From Acidobacteriaceae bacterium (lineage in GTDB: Bacteria; Acidobacteriota; Terriglobia; Terriglobales; Acidobacteriaceae): a stretch of 57,761 nt of DNA. Below, piece after piece: positions 10,197 through 18,751 of the stretch. The notes beneath the pieces are model-generated. The model was given only the letters and a program-made list of their open reading frames with translations, ran no database searches and was not told the DNA's origin. The position numbers and the translations under genes were made by a program. The DNA lies in the NCBI GenBank assembly GCA_025356095.1, contig JANXUR010000061.1:1-57761 (forward strand), given 5' to 3'. Every line of letters starts with the position of its first letter. The stretch's first letter is position 1.

Positions 10197-13100
10197 ATGA
10201 AGTTGCACCCGTGGCGGGTATTTACCGCCCTGCTGAGTACTGTTCTGCTGGTTCCGTGTGTTTCCGCGTTTGCGGCACAGCCTTTTTCTCCTCTCGAAAC
10301 TCCCGTCGCGCAGAGCGCGGAGCATCCGGTTGGTGCTACAGAAGTTTGGGGAAAGCGGGTTGCTGCGGGCAGCCCTTTCAGCGCAGCGGAGCTACGCCTG
10401 AAGGGGCTCGAGCAGAAGGCGCAACTGCGTACGGCTCGGGCCAAGCAAGGCAAGGCAGCAGTCGTGCGTCCGGCTCAGGGCGTAAAGGTGGCCAGGGTAT
10501 TTTCGGGTCACGAGCTTTCCGCATCGGCAATTCGAGGCAACGCTACTAATGCTACCAACGCTACCATAGCTGGCGACTGGACTTCACTGGGACCAGCGCC
10601 GGTGATTTCTGACCCCGGCATTTACGGGCAAGACTATGGTGCGGTCTCCGGGCGAGTGACCGCGGTGGCGGTGGACCCGAACGATGCTACGGGCAATACG
10701 GTTTATGCCGGTGCGGCGGTGGGCGGACTGTGGAAGTCCACCAACGCGACCGCGAGCGCGGCCAGTGTGGTGTGGACGCCGCTGCTCGATGCTCAGGCGA
10801 CCTTGGCCGTAGGTGCGGTGGCCGTACAGCCGGGCAATGGCAATGTGATTCTGGTTGGCACGGGCGAAGCGGATGGAACTGGCTCGTACTTTGGATTGGG
10901 AGTCTTGCGCTCCACCGATGGCGGCACCAGTTGGACGCAGATTGCGACGGCGGACAGCGGATCGCACTCGTTTGCCGGCCTGGGTTTCAGCAAGATCGCA
11001 TTCAGCTCGGTGAATCCGAGTTTGGTGGTAGCCGCGGTTTCTGGTGCCACCAACGGCAGCAGCTTGGGTGCGGTGAGTACGCTGGCGGTGACGGGTCTCT
11101 ACTATTCCACCGATGCGGGTGCCAGTTGGCATTTGGCCACGGCGAGCAACGCAGGTGTGGCGATTTCTCCTGCAGCGTCGGCTACCGATGTAGCTTTTGC
11201 TGCGGCGGGAAACAGCGGTGCGGGTACGTTTTATGCGGCGGTGCAGGACCACGGTGTGTTTTCTTCGAATGACGGCATAGCTTGGTCGCAGCTGGCTGCG
11301 CAGCCAAGCACGTCCAGTGCAACTGCGACGGGTTCACTTCCCTTCCACACCGGGCGGCTGGCAGTGGTGGCCGCTCGCACCGAGCTTTACGCCTGGTTTG
11401 TGGATGAGGCGGCGGGCGATCGCGGCATCTCGCGCAGCAACGACGGCGGTGCTACGTGGACGACGCTTGACGGCACTGGGATTGATAGCTGCGGCGACTC
11501 CACGGGCTGCGGCACGCCGAGCGCTTCCGCGCTCACCTTGGCGGCTGTGCCTCTCGGCTCAACCGGCACCGACCTTTATGCCGGTGCTACCAATCTTTAC
11601 AAGTGCTCAACGTCGGATGCGACGGATGCGGGCAGCACCTGCCAGGCGGTCAGCGGTACGACCTCGGCGGCGGGATTTGTAAACCTGACGCACGTTTATG
11701 GCTGTGGCGGACCCTTGGCAACGACGGCGCACATGCATGGCGGGCAGCACAGCGTGGCGGCACAGTTGTTGGGGTCTGGCGATGCCATTTTGTACATGGG
11801 CAATGATGGTGGCGCGTACCGCGCGTTGAGCGGTCAGGCACTGCTTTCTGGTGGCGTCAGCAGCAGTACTTGCACGGGCAGCAATCCGTTTGACAACTTG
11901 ACCGGAACGCTGGGTTCGCTTAGCGAAGTGGTGGGTTTTGCACAGCATCCGACGGATGCCACCACCTACCTTGCCGGCTTGCAGGACAACGGCGCGGCAG
12001 GGGTCTCAGAGAGCTACAACGTTGCGCCACGCTACGGTTCGCCGCTTCCGCTGGCGACGTGGACCTCGCTTGGTGGCATCAACGGCAGCAATGGCTTCAG
12101 CGAAATTGATTCCAGCAATCCGGATTATTGGTACACCGCAAAAGCGGGGGGCGAAGTGGACCTGTGCACTGCGGGCACTACCACTCCGCTGGGCTGCATC
12201 GAGGCCGGTTTCAGCCCCGTGGGTGTAGGCTATCCCGGCGCAGCCAGTAACCCTTGGAGTGGAGATCCGACGGGGCCGTTCACGGCGTTTGTGACCGATC
12301 CGCAACTCGCTGGCAACTTACTGGTCGGCACCTGCCGGGTGTGGCGCGGCAATGGCGTCACCGGCGTCTTTAGCCCCATTAGTCCGGAGTTCGACTTCCT
12401 GAAGAGCAGCAGTTGTCTGGGCACCAGTCAGAGGAATGTGGTGAGTGCCATCGCGGCAGGCGGGGCGACTACGGCCAATGGCTCACAAGTGATCTACATC
12501 GGTACGGCAGGTTCTGGCACCGTCACCGCACCCACGAGTGGGCGGGTATTCGCTACCACCAGCGCCGACAGTGGCAATTCGGTATGGCGTGAAGTGACAG
12601 GCGCGGTGAACCCGATGGGCTTTGATATTTCCAGCATCTACGCGGATAGCTTCAATGACCCGACCGGTTTTACAGCATACCTTGCGGTGAAGGGATATTT
12701 GACGCAGGCAGGCGGGCGGGTATGGAAGACGACAAATGCCGGCGGATTGTGGACGGATATCAGCCGAACCTTGCCGAATATACCGGTTTCGAGCGTGGTG
12801 CTCGATCCGGTGGATCACACCACGTTGTACGCGGGAACGGATATCGGCGTCTTCGTTACACAGGATAGCGGTGCAAGCTGGGCGGAATATGGTACCGGTT
12901 TGCCTAATGCTCCGGTGAGCCAACTGCGGGTCTTCAATAGCGGCGGAGTGAGTGAGCTGCGGGTGGCCACGTATGGGCGCGGCCTGTGGAGCATTCCACT
13001 GCTGGGCGTGAGTAGCACCCTGCCTAACTTCTCCTTTGGCGGAGTGAGCAGCGGGGTAAGTGTACTGCTGGGCGGTAGCGTAGCCACGTCGTTCACCTTG

Positions 13101-14141
13101 ACTTCTACCAACGGCTTTGCCGGCGATGTTACGTTCAGTTGCCCGGCTCCCCCGGATGGAGTGTCGTGCAGCTTTGATGCCGGTACGGTTACGCTCGCTT
13201 CTGGCGGTAGCGCCACAGTAAACCTTACAATCAGCGCGACCACCAGCGCCTTGGCGCAATTGGTCAACTTGAGCCTTCAGGCGACGAGCGGAAACACTAC
13301 GCAAGAGACCACTATCCCGGTCACCGTGACGGGGGTGCAGCCAACCTTTGTCTTCCGGCTCAGCGCGCCTGACGTCATCAGCACCGCTCCGGGCGGCTCT
13401 ATTGCTTACGGATTGAGCATTGAGTCTGTGAGCGGATTCAGCGAGGCCGTCACCTTCACCTGCATTGCGGGGATTCCGCAGGGAGCGACCTGCCTGTTTA
13501 GCCCCTCGGTGGTGACGGGCGCGGGCAATTCAACGCTCACCATCCAGACCGCACCGCCAGTAAAGACTGCTTCCATTCCAAAGCCGGATGGATCTTGGCT
13601 TGCGCGCACCAGATCAGCACCGCTGCCCACCGCTTTGTGGATGCCACTGGCTGGGCTGACCCTGTTGGGGTTTGGTGTAGGCCTCGCAGGCCGCCAGCGG
13701 GTTTGGCGTTCACTCGGTGTGGTGACGGCGATGGCATCCGTGGCCTTATGGCTGGCGTGCAGCGGCGGCAGTTCTACCACGACCTCGACCTCAGGCGTTG
13801 CGGTCACGATTTCGCCCACCATCGTTTCGTTGTTCTCTGGCGCGACGCAGCAGTTTTCCGCGATTGTCACCGGCTCCACCAACACCACCGTCACGTGGGG
13901 CGCCTCGCCCGGCACGATTGATACCAACGGTTTTTACACCGCTCCGTTCTACACGGGAACCAAGGCGGAGACGGCAACCGTAACTGCCACGGCGCTGGCC
14001 GACACTACGCAATCGGCCAAATCAACCGTGACCATCAATGCCTACAACGGTGGCACCCCGCCGGGGAACTACACGGTCACTGTGCGGGCGACCTCCACCC
14101 ACGCCAGTCAAACCGGTACTGTGAACATCACCGTCCAGTAG
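10197..14141 (+). CDS. Giant exported Asp-box (BNR/sortilin-like) beta-propeller protein with Ig-like domains
   Basis: About 1314 residues. The ATG at 10197 follows GAGGAG by seven bases and begins a signal peptide ending FAAQPF; the longer frame from 10098 is not used. The first ~940 residues carry at least six Asp-box repeats (RSTDGGTSW, YSTDAGASW, SNDGIAW, RSNDGGATW, TTNAGGLW, TQDSGASW), the signature of BNR/sortilin propellers that bind or cleave glycans or act as adhesins. Two beta-sandwich domains follow (TFSCPAPPDGVSC, TFTCIAGIPQGATC). Residues 1147-1188 form two hydrophobic helices separated by GRQRVWR, the second ending LACSGG like a lipobox; then another Ig-like domain and a terminal PPGNYTVTV...TVNITVQ strand set. 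A small NAT-NAT-NAT repeat is encoded near 10545. No catalytic residues were recognised, so adhesion or glycan binding is inferred. Confidence 0.85.
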   Translation: MKLHPWRVFTALLSTVLLVPCVSAFAAQPFSPLETPVAQSAEHPVGATEVWGKRVAAGSPFSAAELRLKGLEQKAQLRTARAKQGKAAVVRPAQGVKVARVFSGHELSASAIRGNATNATNATIAGDWTSLGPAPVISDPGIYGQDYGAVSGRVTAVAVDPNDATGNTVYAGAAVGGLWKSTNATASAASVVWTPLLDAQATLAVGAVAVQPGNGNVILVGTGEADGTGSYFGLGVLRSTDGGTSWTQIATADSGSHSFAGLGFSKIAFSSVNPSLVVAAVSGATNGSSLGAVSTLAVTGLYYSTDAGASWHLATASNAGVAISPAASATDVAFAAAGNSGAGTFYAAVQDHGVFSSNDGIAWSQLAAQPSTSSATATGSLPFHTGRLAVVAARTELYAWFVDEAAGDRGISRSNDGGATWTTLDGTGIDSCGDSTGCGTPSASALTLAAVPLGSTGTDLYAGATNLYKCSTSDATDAGSTCQAVSGTTSAAGFVNLTHVYGCGGPLATTAHMHGGQHSVAAQLLGSGDAILYMGNDGGAYRALSGQALLSGGVSSSTCTGSNPFDNLTGTLGSLSEVVGFAQHPTDATTYLAGLQDNGAAGVSESYNVAPRYGSPLPLATWTSLGGINGSNGFSEIDSSNPDYWYTAKAGGEVDLCTAGTTTPLGCIEAGFSPVGVGYPGAASNPWSGDPTGPFTAFVTDPQLAGNLLVGTCRVWRGNGVTGVFSPISPEFDFLKSSSCLGTSQRNVVSAIAAGGATTANGSQVIYIGTAGSGTVTAPTSGRVFATTSADSGNSVWREVTGAVNPMGFDISSIYADSFNDPTGFTAYLAVKGYLTQAGGRVWKTTNAGGLWTDISRTLPNIPVSSVVLDPVDHTTLYAGTDIGVFVTQDSGASWAEYGTGLPNAPVSQLRVFNSGGVSELRVATYGRGLWSIPLLGVSSTLPNFSFGGVSSGVSVLLGGSVATSFTLTSTNGFAGDVTFSCPAPPDGVSCSFDAGTVTLASGGSATVNLTISATTSALAQLVNLSLQATSGNTTQETTIPVTVTGVQPTFVFRLSAPDVISTAPGGSIAYGLSIESVSGFSEAVTFTCIAGIPQGATCLFSPSVVTGAGNSTLTIQTAPPVKTASIPKPDGSWLARTRSAPLPTALWMPLAGLTLLGFGVGLAGRQRVWRSLGVVTAMASVALWLACSGGSSTTTSTSGVAVTISPTIVSLFSGATQQFSAIVTGSTNTTVTWGASPGTIDTNGFYTAPFYTGTKAETATVTATALADTTQSAKSTVTINAYNGGTPPGNYTVTVRATSTHASQTGTVNITVQ

Positions 14142-14159
14142 CTGCAACATCCGTGGCCC

Positions 14160-14201
14160 GAGCGGCTGGAAGAGCATAGCGATGTGCTCTTCCAGCCGCT
14201 C
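14160..14201 (+). terminator. Strong hairpin downstream of the beta-propeller gene
   Basis: A perfect 17-bp inverted repeat beginning GAGCGGCTGG, extended by a G-T and an A-T pair to a GCGA tetraloop, starts 18 bases after the stop codon. There is no U-run, so it is either a factor-dependent terminator or an mRNA 3'-end stabiliser. Confidence 0.6.
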
Positions 14202-14319
14202 GCGGTTCCAGCCCACTTCCGCTGCTTGCCGTGCGGCATTTTACTTTTTCACCCTTGTTTCTTATCTGTCTGCGCCGATTGCGCTATATTGGTGTTCGCA
14301 AGTGGCACACATTCTCCGT

Positions 14320-14338
14320 GCGCCCCAGTCGGGGGCGC
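14320..14338 (+). promoter_or_regulatory. Leader hairpin before the DUF1080 gene
   Basis: GCGCCCC and GGGGCGC, separated by five bases, form a 7-bp stem that ends 22 bases before the ATG at 14361. A TATATT that could serve as a -10 box lies at about 14284-14291. Function is unproven; the stem could influence access to the ribosome site. Confidence 0.35.
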
Positions 14339-14360
14339 CAAAGGAATCAGGGGGCAGTTT

Positions 14361-15089
14361 ATGTTCCGTAGCACTTTCCGCAACGCATTTCGCAAAATTG
14401 GTTTGGGTGTGGTGGTTTTGGCCATGTTCGCACTTCCAGTTCTGGCCGAGGATGGCTGGAAGCAGCTCTTCAACGGCAAAGACCTAACCGGCTGGAAGCA
14501 CGTGGGCCCGGGTGGCATTACTGTGGAAGACGGATTGATGAAGACCCACGGCGGCATGGGCCTGACCTATTGGGGTGGTGGTAAGGTCGGCGATTGTGTA
14601 ATCCGCGTGGTCTTCAAGATGCGCGATCACAATGACAACTCCGGGGTATACATTCGCATTCCGCTGGAGCCGCGCGAAGCCTGGATGCCGGTTCACTATG
14701 GCTACGAGGTCCAGATTGACAATCAACCAGAAGACTCCAAGGAAGATGAATACCACGTGACCGGCGCGTTGTATTCACTATCGAAGCCGCTGGCGCGTCC
14801 GGGCAAGCCGGGGCCAGAGTGGAACACGATGGAGATTACGTTGGATGGGCCGCGCACCATCGTCTTTTTGAACGGCGTGAAGGTGACCGACTATAAAGAA
14901 GGCCAGCCGGTGCCGGAGCAGAAGTTCGATTTCGAGCCGCTGCGCGGCCCGCGTCCACTGAAGGGCTGGTTCGGATTGCAGAACCATAGCGATAACGACA
15001 TCGTGATGTTCAAGGAAGTTGCGATGAAGCCACTGGTGAAGAAATCGGCTGCAATGAAGATGGACGCTGAGAAAATCGAAAAGAAATAG
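14361..15089 (+). CDS. DUF1080 protein, 3-keto-disaccharide hydrolase family
   Basis: A 242-residue exported protein of the concanavalin-like DUF1080 family, whose characterised members hydrolyse 3-keto-glycosides. The start at 14361 is preceded by a G-rich ribosome site and opens a signal peptide ending PVLAEDG; a frame running in from 14184 is not coding. Family motifs: GWKQLFNGKDLTGWKHVG at the N-terminus, NSGVYIRIP in the middle, YEVQIDN, the TGALYSL segment, and GWFGLQNHSDNDIVMFKEVAMKPL near the end are in the usual order, shown here as separate blocks. It is followed after 36 bases by the Gfo/Idh/MocA gene, so the two probably form one transcript in which the oxidoreductase makes the keto-sugar that this protein cleaves in the periplasm. 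Confidence 0.88.
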   Translation: MFRSTFRNAFRKIGLGVVVLAMFALPVLAEDGWKQLFNGKDLTGWKHVGPGGITVEDGLMKTHGGMGLTYWGGGKVGDCVIRVVFKMRDHNDNSGVYIRIPLEPREAWMPVHYGYEVQIDNQPEDSKEDEYHVTGALYSLSKPLARPGKPGPEWNTMEITLDGPRTIVFLNGVKVTDYKEGQPVPEQKFDFEPLRGPRPLKGWFGLQNHSDNDIVMFKEVAMKPLVKKSAAMKMDAEKIEKK

Positions 15090-15125
15090 GGCAGTCATCC
15101 CGCTAGCGCGAGGAGGAGAATATCT

Positions 15126-16475
15126 ATGAACAATAGCACGGTTTCACGCAGGGAGTTTTTGCAGGCAAGCGCAGTGGCAGGTACGTTCCTGGCGGCATCT
15201 AGCCTGATGGATCCCGAAGCGGCAGAAGCAGAGATGGCTGCTGGTGCTGCCGAGCCGGTGAAGTTTGGCATGATCGGCATCGGTATGCAAGGTTCGGGGC
15301 TGATGACGAATGCGCTGGAATTGCCGGGAATCAAGTGCATCGGCGCCGCTGACCTCTATGATGGGCGCCACACACTGGCGAAGGAGATCGCCAACGATCC
15401 TAACCTGTTCACCACGCGGCACTATGAGCAATTGTTGGAGAACAAAGACATCCAGTGCATCGTGGCCGCCGTACCCGACCACTGGCACAAGCAGGTAGTG
15501 GTGGACGCGGTCAGCGCGGGCAAGGATATTTACTGCGAAAAGCCTATGTCGCATTCGGTGGCTGACGGACTTGCCATGGTGGCGGCGGGCAAGAAGACCG
15601 GGCAGATCATCCAGATTGGTTCGCAGCGCGTCAGTTCTATCATTTGCGCCAAAGCAAAGGAAATGATCGCCAGCGGGATGCTTGGCGACCTGATGATGGT
15701 GGAAGGCACAATGGGGCGGAACGATCCGAATGGTGCATGGGAGTACCCCCTTCCAACTGATCTTTCGCCGCAGACAGTGGATTGGGACAAGTGGCAGGGC
15801 ACGGTGCCCAAGCGCGACTTCGATGGCAAGATATTCGCTCGTTGGCGTTGCTGGAAGGAATACGGTACGGGCGTGGCGGGCGATCTGATCGTACATTTGA
15901 TCAGCGGCATGATGTTCATGGTTGGCATCAACGAGCCACCCAAGCGGGCGTCAACCTTCGCCAACATTCTGCGCTGGAAGGATGGCCGCAACATGCCAGA
16001 CGTCCACCTCACGCTCTTTGAGTATGGCCAAATCCCCATATACATCCGGCTCAACCTGGGTACGGAGACGCCAGAGGTTTACCGGATCATGGGATCAAAG
16101 GGCATACTCGAAGTGACCGAGTTCGGTTTGCGGTTCGACCCGCAGCCGGGCATTGACGTAAGCCCCAGCTACTACTCTGGCGGCTTCCCTAAGGCGATGC
16201 GCGAGGAGTACGTGAAGCAGTGGCACGCAGAAAACGACGCAGCGGTGGAGAAGACTATGACTGCGGCCAGTACCGTGTTACGTGCGCCGGACTACGACGA
16301 CGTGAAGCCGCATCTGCTTAATTTTTTTAACGCAGTGCGGACGCGCAAGCCTGTGGTGGAGGATGTGGTGTTCGGCCATCACGCCGCCCTCGCCTGCCAC
16401 ATGGCGAATGAAAGCTACTTCCGGCATTCCGCCGTGGTGTGGGACGAAAAGACGAACACGATTAAGAACGCGTAG
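15126..16475 (+). CDS. Tat-exported Gfo/Idh/MocA family oxidoreductase
   Basis: A 449-residue NAD(P)-dependent sugar oxidoreductase. The N-terminus has a twin-arginine signal (SRREFLQASAVAGTF), so the folded, cofactor-loaded enzyme would act in the periplasm. The Rossmann motif GIGMQGSG is at residues 51-58 and the family EKP motif at 138-140 (DIYCEKPMSHS), followed by the alpha/beta C-terminal domain of the Gfo/Idh/MocA fold. A GGAGGAG precedes the ATG. Members exported by Tat in Acidobacteria and Bacteroidetes often retain a tightly bound NAD(H) and oxidise or reduce C3 of glycosides. The gene lies directly after the DUF1080 gene and before a terminator-like hairpin. The substrate is inferred from neighbours only. 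Confidence 0.9.
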   Translation: MNNSTVSRREFLQASAVAGTFLAASSLMDPEAAEAEMAAGAAEPVKFGMIGIGMQGSGLMTNALELPGIKCIGAADLYDGRHTLAKEIANDPNLFTTRHYEQLLENKDIQCIVAAVPDHWHKQVVVDAVSAGKDIYCEKPMSHSVADGLAMVAAGKKTGQIIQIGSQRVSSIICAKAKEMIASGMLGDLMMVEGTMGRNDPNGAWEYPLPTDLSPQTVDWDKWQGTVPKRDFDGKIFARWRCWKEYGTGVAGDLIVHLISGMMFMVGINEPPKRASTFANILRWKDGRNMPDVHLTLFEYGQIPIYIRLNLGTETPEVYRIMGSKGILEVTEFGLRFDPQPGIDVSPSYYSGGFPKAMREEYVKQWHAENDAAVEKTMTAASTVLRAPDYDDVKPHLLNFFNAVRTRKPVVEDVVFGHHAALACHMANESYFRHSAVVWDEKTNTIKNA

Positions 16476-16499
16476 TTTGGTAGTTTGTTCCAGCGCATA

Positions 16500-16534
16500 C
16501 ACACGCCTTTTCCGGAGACCGGGAAGGGCGTGTG
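16500..16534 (+). terminator. Stem-loop between the oxidoreductase and GH36 genes
   Basis: A 16-bp stem with two G-T pairs and a three-base loop (CACACGCCTTTTCCGG, AGA, then the complementary arm) begins 25 bases after the oxidoreductase stop; a T-rich stretch (ACATTTTTTG) follows 14 bases later. It could end the upstream transcript or act as an attenuator for the GH36 gene. Confidence 0.65.
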
Positions 16535-16577
16535 CACATTTCTGACATTTTTTGTGCGGCATGAGGCATGGATTTGC

Positions 16578-18665
16578 ATGAAGATTAGGGTCTGTTGGAT
16601 TGCATTTGGGCTGATTGTTGCGGCGGCAACGGCCGGGGCGCAAACCTGGACCGTCAGCAATGGCGAGGTTTCGCGTACGCTTCAGTTCAGCGAGGCAGCA
16701 GGACTCTCCACGCAACAGCTAACGGATATCAAGACCCACACCGACTTCATCCTGTCATCAAAGCCGCGCTACAACGTGCCGCAAGAGTTTGCGCTGGAGT
16801 GCGACGGGCAGCACTATAGTGGCGGCAGCAATCAGTTTGCGCTGTTGGGCGCGAGTGAAGAAGTTCTGCCCAAGGGCAAGTCGCTGACCATCCGGCTGAG
16901 GGCGAAACAAACCGCGCTGGAAGTGGCGGTCGTGTACGCCGTATATGACGGGCATCCAGCGATTCGCAAACATCTGGTGTTGCGGAATGCGGGCGAGCAG
17001 CCCCTGCACTGCTCCCATCTCAATCTGGAGTCTATCGCGCCTTCTGTGGGGCCGGAGGCCGAAACCACGCTGCTCACACAATACGGGTCGGTTCCGCGCG
17101 AAATTTTCTACACTGGCCGCTCGGAAGATGCGGGCTTGCTGGTGGCCAATGCGCGAACGGGTGTGGGCTTCGCAGTGGTAAGCGAAGTGCCCGGGTACAT
17201 GAAGCGTACGGAGATCCTAGGTTGGGACGAGTTCGACCGGGTGCCGATTGGCGTCCTGTATGACACCGACCTGATGCCCTTTTCGCGGACGCTGAGGCCG
17301 CGCGAAGCGTTTATCACGGCCAGCGTTTCACTGCTCACCTTCCGCAACGGCGATGGCTTTCGCGACCCGCACTGGGTGCTGCCAACTTACACCGCGCAGG
17401 TGCTGATGCGACGCGTGGAAGCACGTGGCGGCGCGCCATGGATCTACAACACTTGGGAGCCGTTTGAGCGGGAGATCAATCGCGATACGGTGATGCAGTT
17501 GCTCAACGTGGCTGGCACCATGGGCATAGACATCTTCACCATTGATGACGGCTGGCAGAAAGAGTACGGCGCGAATGAGGTGAACCTCGACGCGTTTCCG
17601 GGCGGGCTCAAACCGATTCAAGACGCAGTGGAAGCCAAGGGCATGAGGTTGGGCCTGTGGATTCCGTTGGCTGCAATTGGCGATTCGACCAAGGAGTATC
17701 TCGAGCATCCGGGTTGGGCTGCGCTCGACATTCAGGGCAAGCCGAAGATCACCGGGACAGCGGCGGGACCCAAGCCGGTGATGTGCCTAGCCAGTCCATT
17801 CGCGGATACTGCTGCGGACCGGATCAACGACGCGATTGAGCGATTTAACCTTGCCTACGTCAAGCTGGACTTGACGACCATCTTCAATGCCTACGGCGAG
17901 GCTCCGGGATGCTGGGCCAAGGGGCACGATCACGCCGATTGGTCGGAGTCACTGGGCAAGATCTACGAGGGCATTTCGTCCGTTACACACCGTGTGTATG
18001 CGAAGCATCCCGACGTGCTGCTGGACTTGACTTTTGAGTTGTGGGGGCAAAAACACATGGTGGACGCCGGACTGCTGGCGGTGGGCGACCTCGACTGGCT
18101 CAGTAACGTGGACGACCGGGTACCGACCTCGGCGGGGCCGCTACAGGCGCGGACACTGCTCTATCAGCGTGCGGCTTCCATGCCGGTGGAAAGTATGCTG
18201 ATCGGCAATATCCACGGCGAGGTGCCCAGTATTCAGGAAAGCTTTGCCACGGAGATTGGCTCCGCTCCACTGTTGCTGGGCGACCTGCGCAAGCTGACTG
18301 TCGCAGACCAGCAGTGGTACCACGAGAAGATCGCGTGGTTCAAGCAACTGCGGCGGAGCAGGCGCATCAGCGACAGTTTTTTCCCGCTCGGCAGTGCTGC
18401 GCAACCTTCTGCCAGCCAATGGGATGGCTTTGCCCGTCTGGAACGTAGCGGTAGTGGCGTGATCGCGCTGTTCCGCAACCACTCGGGTGTGCCGGGAGTG
18501 GACGTGCGCCTACCGCTGATACCCGAAGGCAAGTTCCGCGTGAAGTCGGTGATGACGGGTGGAGAGTTGGGTGTGTTCAACAAGGCGGACTGGGCGCAGG
18601 GCGTGCACGTGAAATTCGGCGGCGATGCGACAGTTGAGATTCTGGAAGTGACGGCCGAGCGGTAA
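16578..18665 (+). CDS. GH36-type alpha-galactosidase (melibiase)
   Basis: A 695-residue exported glycosidase. The ATG at 16578 gives a signal peptide (MKIRVCWIAFGLIVAAATAGAQ); the frame before it passes through the upstream hairpin. After an N-terminal beta-supersandwich, the TIM barrel shows NTWEPFER (291-298), IDDGWQKEYG (322-331), the nucleophile strand YVKLDLT with Asp431, and DLDWLSNVDDRVP with Asp512/513 at the acid/base position, the order known from GH36. Family members remove alpha-galactosyl residues from raffinose-type sugars or galactomannan by retention. It is separated from the upstream oxidoreductase gene by a stem-loop but is on the same strand, and converges on the GMC gene with a terminator between. 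GH31 was considered; the WEPF and DDGW motifs favour GH36. Confidence 0.88.
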   Translation: MKIRVCWIAFGLIVAAATAGAQTWTVSNGEVSRTLQFSEAAGLSTQQLTDIKTHTDFILSSKPRYNVPQEFALECDGQHYSGGSNQFALLGASEEVLPKGKSLTIRLRAKQTALEVAVVYAVYDGHPAIRKHLVLRNAGEQPLHCSHLNLESIAPSVGPEAETTLLTQYGSVPREIFYTGRSEDAGLLVANARTGVGFAVVSEVPGYMKRTEILGWDEFDRVPIGVLYDTDLMPFSRTLRPREAFITASVSLLTFRNGDGFRDPHWVLPTYTAQVLMRRVEARGGAPWIYNTWEPFEREINRDTVMQLLNVAGTMGIDIFTIDDGWQKEYGANEVNLDAFPGGLKPIQDAVEAKGMRLGLWIPLAAIGDSTKEYLEHPGWAALDIQGKPKITGTAAGPKPVMCLASPFADTAADRINDAIERFNLAYVKLDLTTIFNAYGEAPGCWAKGHDHADWSESLGKIYEGISSVTHRVYAKHPDVLLDLTFELWGQKHMVDAGLLAVGDLDWLSNVDDRVPTSAGPLQARTLLYQRAASMPVESMLIGNIHGEVPSIQESFATEIGSAPLLLGDLRKLTVADQQWYHEKIAWFKQLRRSRRISDSFFPLGSAAQPSASQWDGFARLERSGSGVIALFRNHSGVPGVDVRLPLIPEGKFRVKSVMTGGELGVFNKADWAQGVHVKFGGDATVEILEVTAER

Positions 18666-18703
18666 GCGGTGGGCGGATCATAGATCGCTGGTGACAATAA
18701 AAA

Positions 18704-18722
18704 GGCGGGCTCTGGGCCCGCC
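18704..18722 (-). terminator. Rho-independent terminator between convergent genes
   Basis: GGCGGGC and GCCCGCC form a 7-bp GC-only stem with a five-base loop; on the minus strand the stem is followed by TTTTTATTG. It ends the GMC dehydrogenase transcript and may also act weakly on the GH36 transcript. Confidence 0.8.
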
Positions 18723-18751
18723 CATTTACTTCGCTACCAAGTAACTCCGAG

